Shown: positions 1-9,600 of the stretch, piece by piece
Layout: each line of letters opens with the position of its first letter
Numbering within the stretch: the stretch's first letter is position 1
Origin: JAGOBX01 sp017999075 [NCBI: Candidatus Babelota bacterium]
Lineage (GTDB): Bacteria; JAGOBX01
Length of the DNA: 20,294 nt
Direction of reading: 5' to 3'
NCBI GenBank assembly: GCA_017999075.1
Contig: JAGOBX010000010.1
Coordinates: 1-20,294 of the forward strand
Made by a program: the position numbers and the translations under genes
Notes under the pieces: generated by a model
What the model was told of the DNA's origin: nothing
The model's input: only the letters and a program-made list of their open reading frames with translations
Databases searched by the model: none

Positions 1-2563
1 TATACGGATATATGAACAGGTGTTTCCTGTCTCCTGAATACGGAAATTCGTTAGTCAGCGTTGTATCTGAAACCGTGTAATACGAATATTTGTATGACAC
101 TGCTGTGCCGGGTTGAAGACTGAATGTACGGCTGTAGGTTCTGCTTGTTCCTTCACGCGTCAGTTCATACATTTTCCAGTCTGTATCAGAACTCAGGTTC
201 GCGCTGCTTATATACACTGTATCAAGATTCGGTATTCCGCTCATATCTATTTTGAATGTTACAGCCTGCGGAGACACTGCCATTCCGGCAACTCTATTAC
301 TCCAATTTCCTTCTCTAACCTGAACTAAACTTGTATTTTCACATGCTAATCTGTAATAATAAATTTTCCCTGTAATCAAATTACTATCCATAAAATTTTT
401 TGAACTTAACGGCAATGAAGTTATCAAGCTATATCCGGAATCAATATTAATCGTATCAGCAGATCTATATATTTTTATTTGATTATGAATATAAGTATCC
501 TGCGGCAATGTCCACGATAATAAAACTATTGTTTCAGTTATACAGGAAGATGAAACATTTTCAGGCGGATCAGGTAACCCGCTCCAGACATCATAAAAAG
601 TATCACTATCATTAGGCAACAATATTTTTCTATTTGAATTTGATATATAAGAAGGAATTATTCTATTATCTCCAGATTCATAAACACCATTCAACAAAAA
701 TTTATAATTTTGATTTGCAGATGAAGAATATTCAATTATCCAAGTATCAGTTCCGGCAATTTTCTTTAATAACGGTTTATCGGTTTCTTCTCCCCAACCG
801 CACATATCTCCAGTTAATTGAACTTTATACAAATTAGGAGAGTTATTATAATATTCAAATACATATCTATAACTTTGTTCCCAATTTGAAGTACCAATAT
901 TGTATTTATATTCTACTTCATTATTTGGTTGTAACGTACAAATATACTGATATTTTCCGTTTGAAATTTTAGTCATCGGATAACTGAAATTCGACCAACC
1001 AGTTACATTAGATAACCAGTAAACAGTATCAGAAGAAACAATATTTAAATCAAGGTTAAATCTAAACTGGACAGGCAATTTCGGCATTGCAGCAATAAAA
1101 TTCGCATATTGAGAAATATTTCCTGCATAATCAATTGAATAAATCCTGTAATAATAAGTATCAGAAGGTATCAAATTTTTATGAATAAAACTATCAATAT
1201 TTGCATCTAAAACAGCAAGTTGAATCCATGATTCGTTTAATTCAGGAGTTTCTGTATATTCAATCAAAACAGAATCCATATCTTCTATATAGTAAGGTTT
1301 ATCCCAATTCAGTCTCAACTGACTTTTATCTGTTACTGTCGCAATAAAATTCGAAGGTGCTGATATAGGAGTATCTTCCCAATCCTGTGAAATTATATAT
1401 TCTGAGGATGCAGGAATTATTGCAGTTCTTCTACTGTCAGTATTTAAAAACCTATCTAAAAACAATAAAGAATTTCCATTTTGAGCGGTTAAATTATTAG
1501 GATCATTGACCCATTGATTTGAATTTAACACAAATTTATATTCATATTGTTTATTAGTTAAATTCGCACAACCCCGCCAGTAACCGTCGTTATTTTTTGT
1601 AAGGGTCACAAGTTCACCCCAACTGTTCCCTACAGCCATTCCCTCAACTTTTACAGTTCTTAAATTAAAAGTATCAGGATAAACAAATACATAATTAAAA
1701 TTATTTGAATATTCATATGTATCCTGTCCTGAATAAGAATAATAATATTTATATTGAACTGTTAATCCTGCATTTATTTGAATTGTGCAGCTCCAATAAT
1801 CAGAAACAGTTTCTTTAATCATATTTTTGGTTTGCCAAATTCCTGTATCATAACCAAGAAAAACTGATGAAACATTAATATTCCCAATTTTAACTCTGAA
1901 CACCACATTAACTTGAGGTTTAGGAATCGCAGTTATAGAATCAGATTTCAAACTTTCAAGTGAATTCAAGCCATAAGCATCGTATGCGGTAACAGCAAAA
2001 AAATAAGTTGAATCATTATTAAGTCCATAAATATTATAACGCATAGAACCGGTAATTCCGGTTTGATTTATTTTGGTCCATGATGTAAATAAAGGACCGG
2101 TGCAAATATATACATTAAATCCGCCTCCATTAACTACATCAAGCCAAGATGAAGAGGATGCAGGAGTGTCCCATGTTAAAATTACCTGATTATTATCTGA
2201 ATATGCGCGTAAATTCACTGGAGCGGCAGGAGTATCAGACCAATTATGAATTATAACAGTATCAGAATTTGGAACAGCTAATGAACGATTATTTATTTCT
2301 TCATCTACTCCAAAAACTTTAAACTTATATTCAAATCTTGTTCCAGGTGTTAAATTAAGTTCAATATATTTATATCCTTGAGTATCTGTATATATTATAT
2401 CCGTATCTGACCAGGCTCCGCCCGGAGAGAAAAAATCTCCTTTCAAATTTTTAGATACATTTGACCATGTATCAGCAACATCTGCAAATGATATACCTGT
2501 ATAAATCAGAGATAAAATTATTTTGAATATTATCAAACAAAATAATTTTCGTTTTAAAATCAT
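1..2563 (-). CDS. Secreted FN3 / starch-binding / CBM48-like modular protein (3' end beyond window)
   Basis: This open frame runs from an ATG at 2563 to the left edge without a stop, giving 854 codons with the C-terminus missing. Residues 1-27 form a signal peptide: basic start MILKRK, then a long hydrophobic stretch ending near GISFA. The mature protein begins V-A-D-T-W. Modules in order: an E-set-like domain (about 30-100), FN3 (110-212), a VVFRV-type starch-binding-like domain (215-298), a CBM48/AMPK1-like glycogen-binding domain (300-371, with YEYKFVLN then W-V-N-D-P-N), FN3 (397-495), another starch-binding-like domain, a second CBM48-like domain (575-650, NYKFLLNG), FN3 (663-767), and a third starch-binding-like domain opening VTFKIDMSG (768 onward). 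No catalytic domain is visible, but one could lie beyond the edge. It starts 27 bases after the preceding gene, so co-transcription is likely. I infer an extracellular alpha-glucan-binding protein. The last 300 bases are clearly more G+C-rich than the adjacent part. Confidence 0.88.
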   Translation of the reverse strand, partial: MILKRKLFCLIIFKIILSLIYTGISFADVADTWSNVSKNLKGDFFSPGGAWSDTDIIYTDTQGYKYIELNLTPGTRFEYKFKVFGVDEEINNRSLAVPNSDTVIIHNWSDTPAAPVNLRAYSDNNQVILTWDTPASSSSWLDVVNGGGFNVYICTGPLFTSWTKINQTGITGSMRYNIYGLNNDSTYFFAVTAYDAYGLNSLESLKSDSITAIPKPQVNVVFRVKIGNINVSSVFLGYDTGIWQTKNMIKETVSDYWSCTIQINAGLTVQYKYYYSYSGQDTYEYSNNFNYVFVYPDTFNLRTVKVEGMAVGNSWGELVTLTKNNDGYWRGCANLTNKQYEYKFVLNSNQWVNDPNNLTAQNGNSLLFLDRFLNTDSRRTAIIPASSEYIISQDWEDTPISAPSNFIATVTDKSQLRLNWDKPYYIEDMDSVLIEYTETPELNESWIQLAVLDANIDSFIHKNLIPSDTYYYRIYSIDYAGNISQYANFIAAMPKLPVQFRFNLDLNIVSSDTVYWLSNVTGWSNFSYPMTKISNGKYQYICTLQPNNEVEYKYNIGTSNWEQSYRYVFEYYNNSPNLYKVQLTGDMCGWGEETDKPLLKKIAGTDTWIIEYSSSANQNYKFLLNGVYESGDNRIIPSYISNSNRKILLPNDSDTFYDVWSGLPDPPENVSSSCITETIVLLSWTLPQDTYIHNQIKIYRSADTINIDSGYSLITSLPLSSKNFMDSNLITGKIYYYRLACENTSLVQVREGNWSNRVAGMAVSPQAVTFKIDMSGIPNLDTVYISSANLSSDTDWKMYELTREGTSRTYSRTFSLQPGTAVSYKYSYYTVSDTTLTNEFPYSGDRKHLFIYPY

Positions 2564-2570
2564 AAAAAAA

Positions 2571-2576
2571 TCTCTC
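2571..2576 (-). promoter_or_regulatory. Probable ribosome binding site for the left-hand modular protein
   Basis: On the minus strand GAGAGA lies 7 bases (all T) before the ATG at 2563, inside the 27-base gap after the preceding stop codon. It is a weak but well-spaced purine run. It supports this ATG, as does the signal peptide that follows directly. Confidence 0.45.
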
Positions 2577-2590
2577 AGAATAATTTTAAA

Positions 2591-3607
2591 TTATAACCTA
2601 ATTCTCACTACTTTCCCCGGATAGCGAAGTATTCCCATTTTATTTTTTTCATCTGCCGGAGTTAAATATACTACATTACTATTTTTTTCGACATAATCGT
2701 AATCAAATCCGTCAACTTTCAAAATAACTTTTACCGGAGGATTCATTATAGCCGAATCAGATTCTGACCAATCACTTATTCCCTGACTAAATACCGATGT
2801 AGTATCATAGGCATCATAACAAACTATTACATACCAATACCACCAATCAGGATTAAGTCCGCTATCAAGATATGTGTATTCATTACCGGCAACTGTTGCT
2901 AAAACAGTATATTGACTAGTATCATTATTTATATATCTCAATATTTTATATGAACCTCCAGCAATGACATCAGCCGCTTTTTTTTCTTCCTGACCCGAAC
3001 CCCAATATCCGTAAGGAACTCCCCAATTTAATCTTACAGCAGTAGTATTTACTGCTGTAGCTGTAAGTTGAGAAACAACTCCTGGTTTATCTGAAAAATT
3101 ATTAAATACATAAAAAGTTTCACCTTCATTCAACCAGGTCGGTACAGAAATAACTCTTCTTGCATTATCGCTACGTTCTCCAACTCCCGCGAAATAGCAA
3201 GGATTCGGAGTAACAGTATCCCAATTTGTTTTAGGAATTGAAGGGTCTGTTCCGCAATTTATAAACCCTCCATTTGGAACACAATCCCAATATGTTTTAT
3301 ATGCCTGTAATCCTGCAGGAGGATTTGCTTCAGTTTTTGCAAAAAACATATAATTATAGACTGCTCCTGGAGTCAAATCAAGTTTTATCTGATATGACCC
3401 ATCTCCAACAGGACTCATTTCCATTGCTCCATTTGTAACAATTGCATTATCAATTGTTTCCCATGATTCTTTATTAGTTCCCACATTTAATGCAATATAT
3501 TTTTTTACAGAACCCCATGTATCTGATACTGAATTTGAAAAAGCCGGTTTTACCCCTATTGATAAAACAATTATAATAATTAAACAAATCATAGTTTGTT
3601 TTAACAT
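2591..3607 (-). CDS. Small secreted protein: E-set/starch-binding-like domain plus FN3
   Basis: The longest frame starts at an ATG at 3622, but the second in-frame ATG at 3607 is preferred. It has GAGGG 8 bases upstream and gives a clean signal peptide (MLKQTMICLIIIIVLSIGV, cleavage probably near PAFS-N). The product is then 338 residues. The mature protein starts S-V-S-D-T-W, like the next gene. An N-terminal beta-rich domain (about 30-170) contains D-L-T-P-G-x-V-Y-N-Y, matching L-T-P-G-x-x-F-E-Y at the same place in the next gene, so it is probably a starch-binding or E-set fold. One FN3 domain follows (about 175-289). About 45 residues remain, opening VKVILKVDG like the starch-binding-like modules of the neighbours but ending early at a TAA. 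No catalytic motif is visible. Four cysteines lie in the mature part. I infer an extracellular accessory glucan-binding protein; the binding role is not proven by motif. Confidence 0.85.
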   Translation of the reverse strand: MLKQTMICLIIIIVLSIGVKPAFSNSVSDTWGSVKKYIALNVGTNKESWETIDNAIVTNGAMEMSPVGDGSYQIKLDLTPGAVYNYMFFAKTEANPPAGLQAYKTYWDCVPNGGFINCGTDPSIPKTNWDTVTPNPCYFAGVGERSDNARRVISVPTWLNEGETFYVFNNFSDKPGVVSQLTATAVNTTAVRLNWGVPYGYWGSGQEEKKAADVIAGGSYKILRYINNDTSQYTVLATVAGNEYTYLDSGLNPDWWYWYVIVCYDAYDTTSVFSQGISDWSESDSAIMNPPVKVILKVDGFDYDYVEKNSNVVYLTPADEKNKMGILRYPGKVVRIRL

Positions 3608-3696
3608 ATTATAAACCCTCATCCAACGAAATTTTAAACAAATAATTTTATTTTTACAAAAAAAATATTTTTGTCATTTATATTTATTAAATAAAC
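3608..3696 (-). other. AT-rich gap between the giant amylase gene and the small secreted protein
   Basis: These 89 bases separate the TAA of the giant gene from the ATG at 3607. They are very AT-rich, with long A and T runs (3651-3672). I see no G+C-rich stem followed by a T run, so no convincing intrinsic terminator, and no clear -35/-10 pair. TATAAT just before the ATG is too close to the start to act as a -10 for this gene. The gap is compatible with co-transcription of all three genes. Confidence 0.5.
3616..3620 (-). promoter_or_regulatory. Ribosome binding site that sets the start of the small secreted protein
   Basis: Minus-strand GAGGG is followed by 8 bases (TTTATAAT) and then ATG at 3607. 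The upstream ATG at 3622 has no comparable purine run at the right distance and would place the Shine-Dalgarno inside the coding region. The shorter start therefore fits better, by 5 residues. Confidence 0.65.
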
Positions 3697-6600
3697 TTAA
3701 TTTTTAAATATTACAGGAACTGTATTTCTTGGAGTTACTTCTTTGACATCAGAATTAACTCCTTCAAGCTTCAAATCACCTGAATCTACAGGCCTTACAA
3801 AATAAAAGTATTTAGTTCCATTATTCAAATTTTCAATTTTATAAAATGCAGTTGTTATTACCGTACTATTAACTTTTGAATCGCTGCCATCAGCATTTTG
3901 CAAATACACATTATATCCTAATAAATCCTGATCCGAAGTGTTTTTATTCCAATATAAATATGCCGATTTATTACCCGGCAATACTGTAAATCCTTCAACT
4001 TTCTGAGGTTGTTCCTGCCAATCATCATTATATATTTTTTCTAAAACATCAGGAACCGTTAATTCTCTGTTTTTTGATACAGTAATAAAATCTCGTTCAG
4101 ACAAAGATCTGGTGTTATAACCATATTTATATAAAATTTGTTCTCCTACAACTAAATCAGTAATAAATTTATAAGTTGTCGAAGTATCAAATGTCATTTG
4201 AACTCCAGGATTCCAACCTATAAACGGTATATTTGAAATATATTGAACATTAACCGGATTAATCGTTCCTATATCCATTTTGAATGTCAATCTTGCAAGT
4301 TTTACAGTTATAGAATCAGACCCTTCACTTTCATTTAACACATCGTCCAAAGCTGTTATTCTATAATAATACCTTATTCCTGGAACTGCCGTAACATCTT
4401 CATATACAGGAAAAAACGAAGGTGTAATCAAAACACTGTTTATCTTTTTATTTTGAGATAAAATAAAATTCGGAACAGTATCGCGATAAACGTTATATCC
4501 GGCGAAATCTCCTTCACTGTTATAGTCCCACGACAACAATACCTTTCCCAAACCATTTCCCTGGGCTCTTATATTTTTGGGTTTCAAAGGAGCAATATTA
4601 TCAGTTGATTCTGTAGGAATTACTGAAACTGATAAAGAATAATCGCTAATATTATCTGATTTATCAACAGCTTTTAATTTATAATAATAAGTCAATCCGT
4701 TTGAAACATTATTATCAATATAATTTATTATATTTTTATTTGCATTTGTAACCCAGTAATAATTTGTTCCATCAACACTTTTCCAAATTTCATAGTGATC
4801 AACATCAGCTTCTTTATTTAAACTCCAGCCGAGTTTTACGCTATTATTTTTACCTACTGCGCTTAAATTAATTGGAGCTTGAGGAGCAACATCACCAGAT
4901 ACCATCCATTTTTTTACAACTTTCTGAGTCCAATCAGGCGAATCAATTATTTTCAATTCTCTTGCATTTTCGAATGTGAAAGTCCTAAAACTATATTCAT
5001 CAAACCATTTTCCGCCATCATATTTACAGATAAACAAGTAATTTATAGTCATAGTAGGATCAAACTCTGAAGTAATTTCATAAATCCCGTTTCCAACATA
5101 AGTTAATTCACTCAATGGATCTATATCCGGCATTTTATAACTTTCATTAAAATCATTACGTCCGAGTTCAAAAGTATTGGATTTTATATAAACATTTTCA
5201 ATATTTGCCAAGCCTGATGAACTCATATCCACTTGAAAAGTAACTTTCACTTTATGTGGAACAACTGTAACCATATTGGAAGGTTCGCTTATATTATCAT
5301 TAATATCTCTTGCACGCACCCAGTAATAGTATGTGTCTCCTGAATTCAACCCGTCATCAAGATTACTGTCCATATAAGTAGGGTTCAATGTCTCAAAAAC
5401 AAAATCAGTTTTATTCGGAGGAACAGAAGTTGTCGATCTGTAAATATAATAAGATTCAAAATCAGATTCCGTATTCGCACTCCAATACAATTCTGCTCCT
5501 TTACCTCTTGCCAACCCCCTTAATCCTACAGGTGGCGAAGGCGGAATTCCATCGTCTCGTTCAAGAATTATATCTCCTGAAGCAGTTAGCCACGGATAGA
5601 ACTTCCATGCAACATTATAAATTTTATACCCCTGTTTAAAAACCTTTACATTATATTCGTGGAATCCTTCCCACCCCTCAATAAATATCCTATCTATCGA
5701 GCATGCTCCTGTAGAGCCGCTTGATCTTGTCCAACAGCTTTTATTTCCTACAGATACTATCGCATTATCTATAGCATTCCCATTTTGATCTTTAATGTTT
5801 ACAGACAGAGTTGCTAAAGAAAATCCGTCTTTCACTAAAAAACGCGCATAATTTGAAGGTACCAGAACATCAAAATTTCCGGTTCCAGGAGTATATTCAT
5901 TCAAACTAAACCAGTCTCTGTAATATGTTCCTGAATGAGGTACACTATGAACCCATTTATCTCCATCAGAATTATTTATTATACAAATAACTTCTCTACC
6001 ATCTCCTGTTCTTGTATAAATAAGCGCGCCATCATTATCATAAAGAGCCCGAGAACTATAATCATAATGCATCCACCACATTATTTCACGCGCCATCATA
6101 GCCATTTTAACCGAGCCGTCTATTGCTCCGGTAGCACCAGGGTTATTTTTATATTTATACCAGTCATATTCCCACCATGGAAACTGTCTCGTAACTCCCA
6201 TTTCACCTGTGCTTCCAGTAGATGCGAATCCCGGATAAGTAACTTCTTTTCCGCCTGACATTACGCGTTCATCACCATAAAAAATCACAGGAGGCCCAAC
6301 ATGAGCTGCAAGCAACATCATCAATGTCTGCATATTGCCAGGCGCATAATCTGATTTATAATAAGCTCCTGTCCAATCTCCGCCTATATCGTGGTAAGTT
6401 CTGCTATGGTCATGATTATTATAAAAACCTGTCATCAAGGCTCTGCCGTAAGTTGAAGCAAGTCCTTCCAAAGTACTTTTGTAATTTGTTGAACTCGTAT
6501 TTCCTCCTGCCCATGATTTTGTAGGATATGCAAAAGGAAAATCTAACATTCCATGCAATCGAGTTCCGTCAGCGCAAAAAGCTGCGCATTCTCCTGCATC

Positions 6601-9600
6601 TCCAGGAACTTCTCCGAATGTGTATAAATCCGGAGCGAATTTATCACAATAATTTCTTGTATATACAAAAAACGGCAATCCCTGAACCAATGGATCAGGA
6701 TAAAATTTCGGATTGTCAACTCTGAAAAAATCTGTTCCTAATCCCCATAAATGGTGTGCATGATCAACATAAAACTGCCGAACATTAGCAAGATACTGTA
6801 AAATACGCCTGCCTCCGAACCTGTCGCCAAAATACATTTTAGGATTCTTTTGAATAGTGCCGCCTGAAGTTTCATTTCCATAAATTTGTCCAGGTACCCA
6901 GTCAATTCCTACTCTTATATTTCTTCTTCTTGCTTCTTTTATTAAGCGTACATAATCATCCCAGCCTTTAAATTTATTCCAGTTTTCACGTACAAAACTC
7001 CCTTGAACCTTATACAAATCATGCTGGTTATATCCCCAAGCTCCTCCGCCGAAATCGAATATAGGGCTCATATATAATCCGGTTATAGCATGTTCATTAA
7101 AATATTCCAGCTTTTGAATCAACCCGTCAAAATCTCCGCCTGACATACTGCTGTCCATAGGTTTATTGTTTCCATATCCATCCCAGAACCTATCCACAAA
7201 AACATTATAAAAAATATAACTTCTCGCGGAAAACGGCGGATATCCAGAACCTGACGGAGGTCTTGAAGTATAAACTGTTGTTTCTCCTGAAATAGATGAA
7301 ACAAAATTTTCCGAATCAAATCTCACATTTAAATAATATTCAACAACCTGATTTCCCACTTCCCACCAGCATAACGGCTGATTATCTACACTGTCAACAG
7401 CATTAGGTGTTCCTGCATTCCATTGACCTACCGCATCATTATTTCCCCAAAACAATACCGGAGTAAACTTAGCTGATGCTGAAGTTATTGAATTTATTCC
7501 TCCTATATATTCAAGGGGAACGGAAAATTCTATAGATTTATCAGAAACATTTTTTTTCAAAACTCCAAGTCCGATTTGAGAATATTCAGTGTTCAAAACT
7601 TTCACATACCCGTTATCAGTATTAGTAACAGCTGAAATTAAATAATTCCATGCAGCAGCCTGGGAAGTCATAACATCCTCTGAGCTTACATTTCTCCCAA
7701 TAAAATATCTATTTGATGAATTATCATTAATTGAAACTGGAATCTGCAAATATTTTTGATGATCATCACTCCATCCCGTAAGTTTTAATTTAAAATACAT
7801 ATTATATTTATCAGCAGCTATATGTAATTCCTGCATATCAAGATATTCATATTGAGGAGATTTATCAGTTCTCTGATCGCTTGTACTATCGGACCAAACA
7901 GCTTCATAATAAGTATCTCCGATGTAATAGGATTTATTTTTACCCCAAACACCGGAAGTATCAGATGACCAATCATTCATGTTTCCGTCAATTTGTTTCA
8001 AAGTTAAATAAATACCATCCGAAGGAACGCTCCAATTACTCCAATTTTGAGGAGTATCTGTATCTCCAGCTTTTATTCGTGCAAAATAAGATTTTCCACG
8101 AGTCAACTTATAGTAATCCGAACTTTTTATAGTATAATAAGTCGTGCATCCGTAGTCATTTCCATAAATAGTATCAGCAATAATTATATTTGAGAGATTA
8201 AAATTTTCCGAATTAGAAATTTCAATAACATAATTTTTTATTTTCCATCCGCCAGAATGATAGGCAGGCGCCCATGAAAAATTAATATTTTTTTCTACAA
8301 CCTGTTCTCCTTGAGACCTGCTATAATGATCTATATTATTTATATCCAGAGGTTTGCCAACTGTTATAGACGGAACTCCAGCGGTTTGGAAATGAATTAT
8401 TAAAGAATCAGATAATGTGCCACGGCAATCGCGACTCCGTAACCTATAATAATAATGCGTTAATGAATTCAAACTTTCAGGTAAAATATATGTTAAACTG
8501 TCTGATTTTAAATTCACGCTGTATAAAACAGAATTCATATTAAAATATGTATCTGTAGAAAGTTCAAATAAATATGATGTTACTGTATCTCCTGGGTCGA
8601 TATCTGTTCCTGAATTCCATTTAAATTCTATAGCATTAAAAATTTGAACAATAGAATCCTGCTGCGGTGATAATGCTGCTGGAATAGAAGGCTGAGTATT
8701 ATTTAAAAATCCTGATGAATTATAAGGAAGTTTAACCCAGAAATCTGCAGTTCCATCTTCCAAATCTTCCTGATAAGAAGAATAATTATTATATTTGTCA
8801 TTATTATTATTTCCCAATCCTGCAATTGAAATATTATCTATTGCATCAATCCCAACCAAATCCACAGTAGAATTAATTTCAGAAGCGAGTCCAAGTTGAT
8901 TTTTAAATAATGCAACTGAAATTATTATATTCCCGCTGCCTGTAAATCCAAGTTCTGTTCTGTCTGCTGAAAATTCTATAATATTTGAAACAGTATCTAT
9001 TGATAATTCCAATGTATTCAAAATTCCACAATTTATTCCATCAGTCCATTCAACAACCGGAGAATCATATTCATAATTATGAATTATTAATTGTTTTTCC
9101 CAATATGGTTTATAATTTACATATTTGTTGCCTATATAAGTTCTACCATCATCTCCTATAACGCTGTTTCCATTTCCAGAAATTAAATCAGTATCAAAAC
9201 ATATTGATACATTGGGATAATTATTGTTGGTAATATCTCTTAACGACATTCTGAAATAAAACTTTATTGAATCAATTTTTAATCTCAATTCATTTATATC
9301 AAAATTTGAAGACTGGGATATTATCGTTCTTTCATCATTTGTTTTATCAAGCCAAATCCATTCGGAATCAGATAAAACCGCTGAATTTATTAAAACAGGA
9401 GGGTCTATTTTCCATCTGTCTGTTATTTTAATAGCAGAACTGATTATAGAATTAGAATATCCAGAATTACTGTCCATTACTGACAATTTACAATACCACA
9501 CATCGTTTTCATTAGTCGAATCGGAACTAATAACTGATTGATACGGTGGTATTAAATCAGTTTCAGTTAAAATTAAACTATTATTTTTATACCATTCAAA

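Noticed and set aside
3608-3613. TATAAT as a -10 promoter element
   Set aside because: It sits directly before the ATG at 3607, so transcription from it would begin inside the gene. It also has no -35 partner of note. It is the spacer after the ribosome binding site.
3640-3690. Intrinsic terminator after the giant gene
   Set aside because: There are long A and T runs but no G+C-rich stem. An AT-only hairpin here would be weak, and the background is equally AT-rich.
7119-7319. A 66-codon minus-strand frame overlapping the start of GH13 domain 2
   Set aside because: It lies in a different frame inside the conserved catalytic domain and shows no domain or convincing start. It is a shadow of the real frame.
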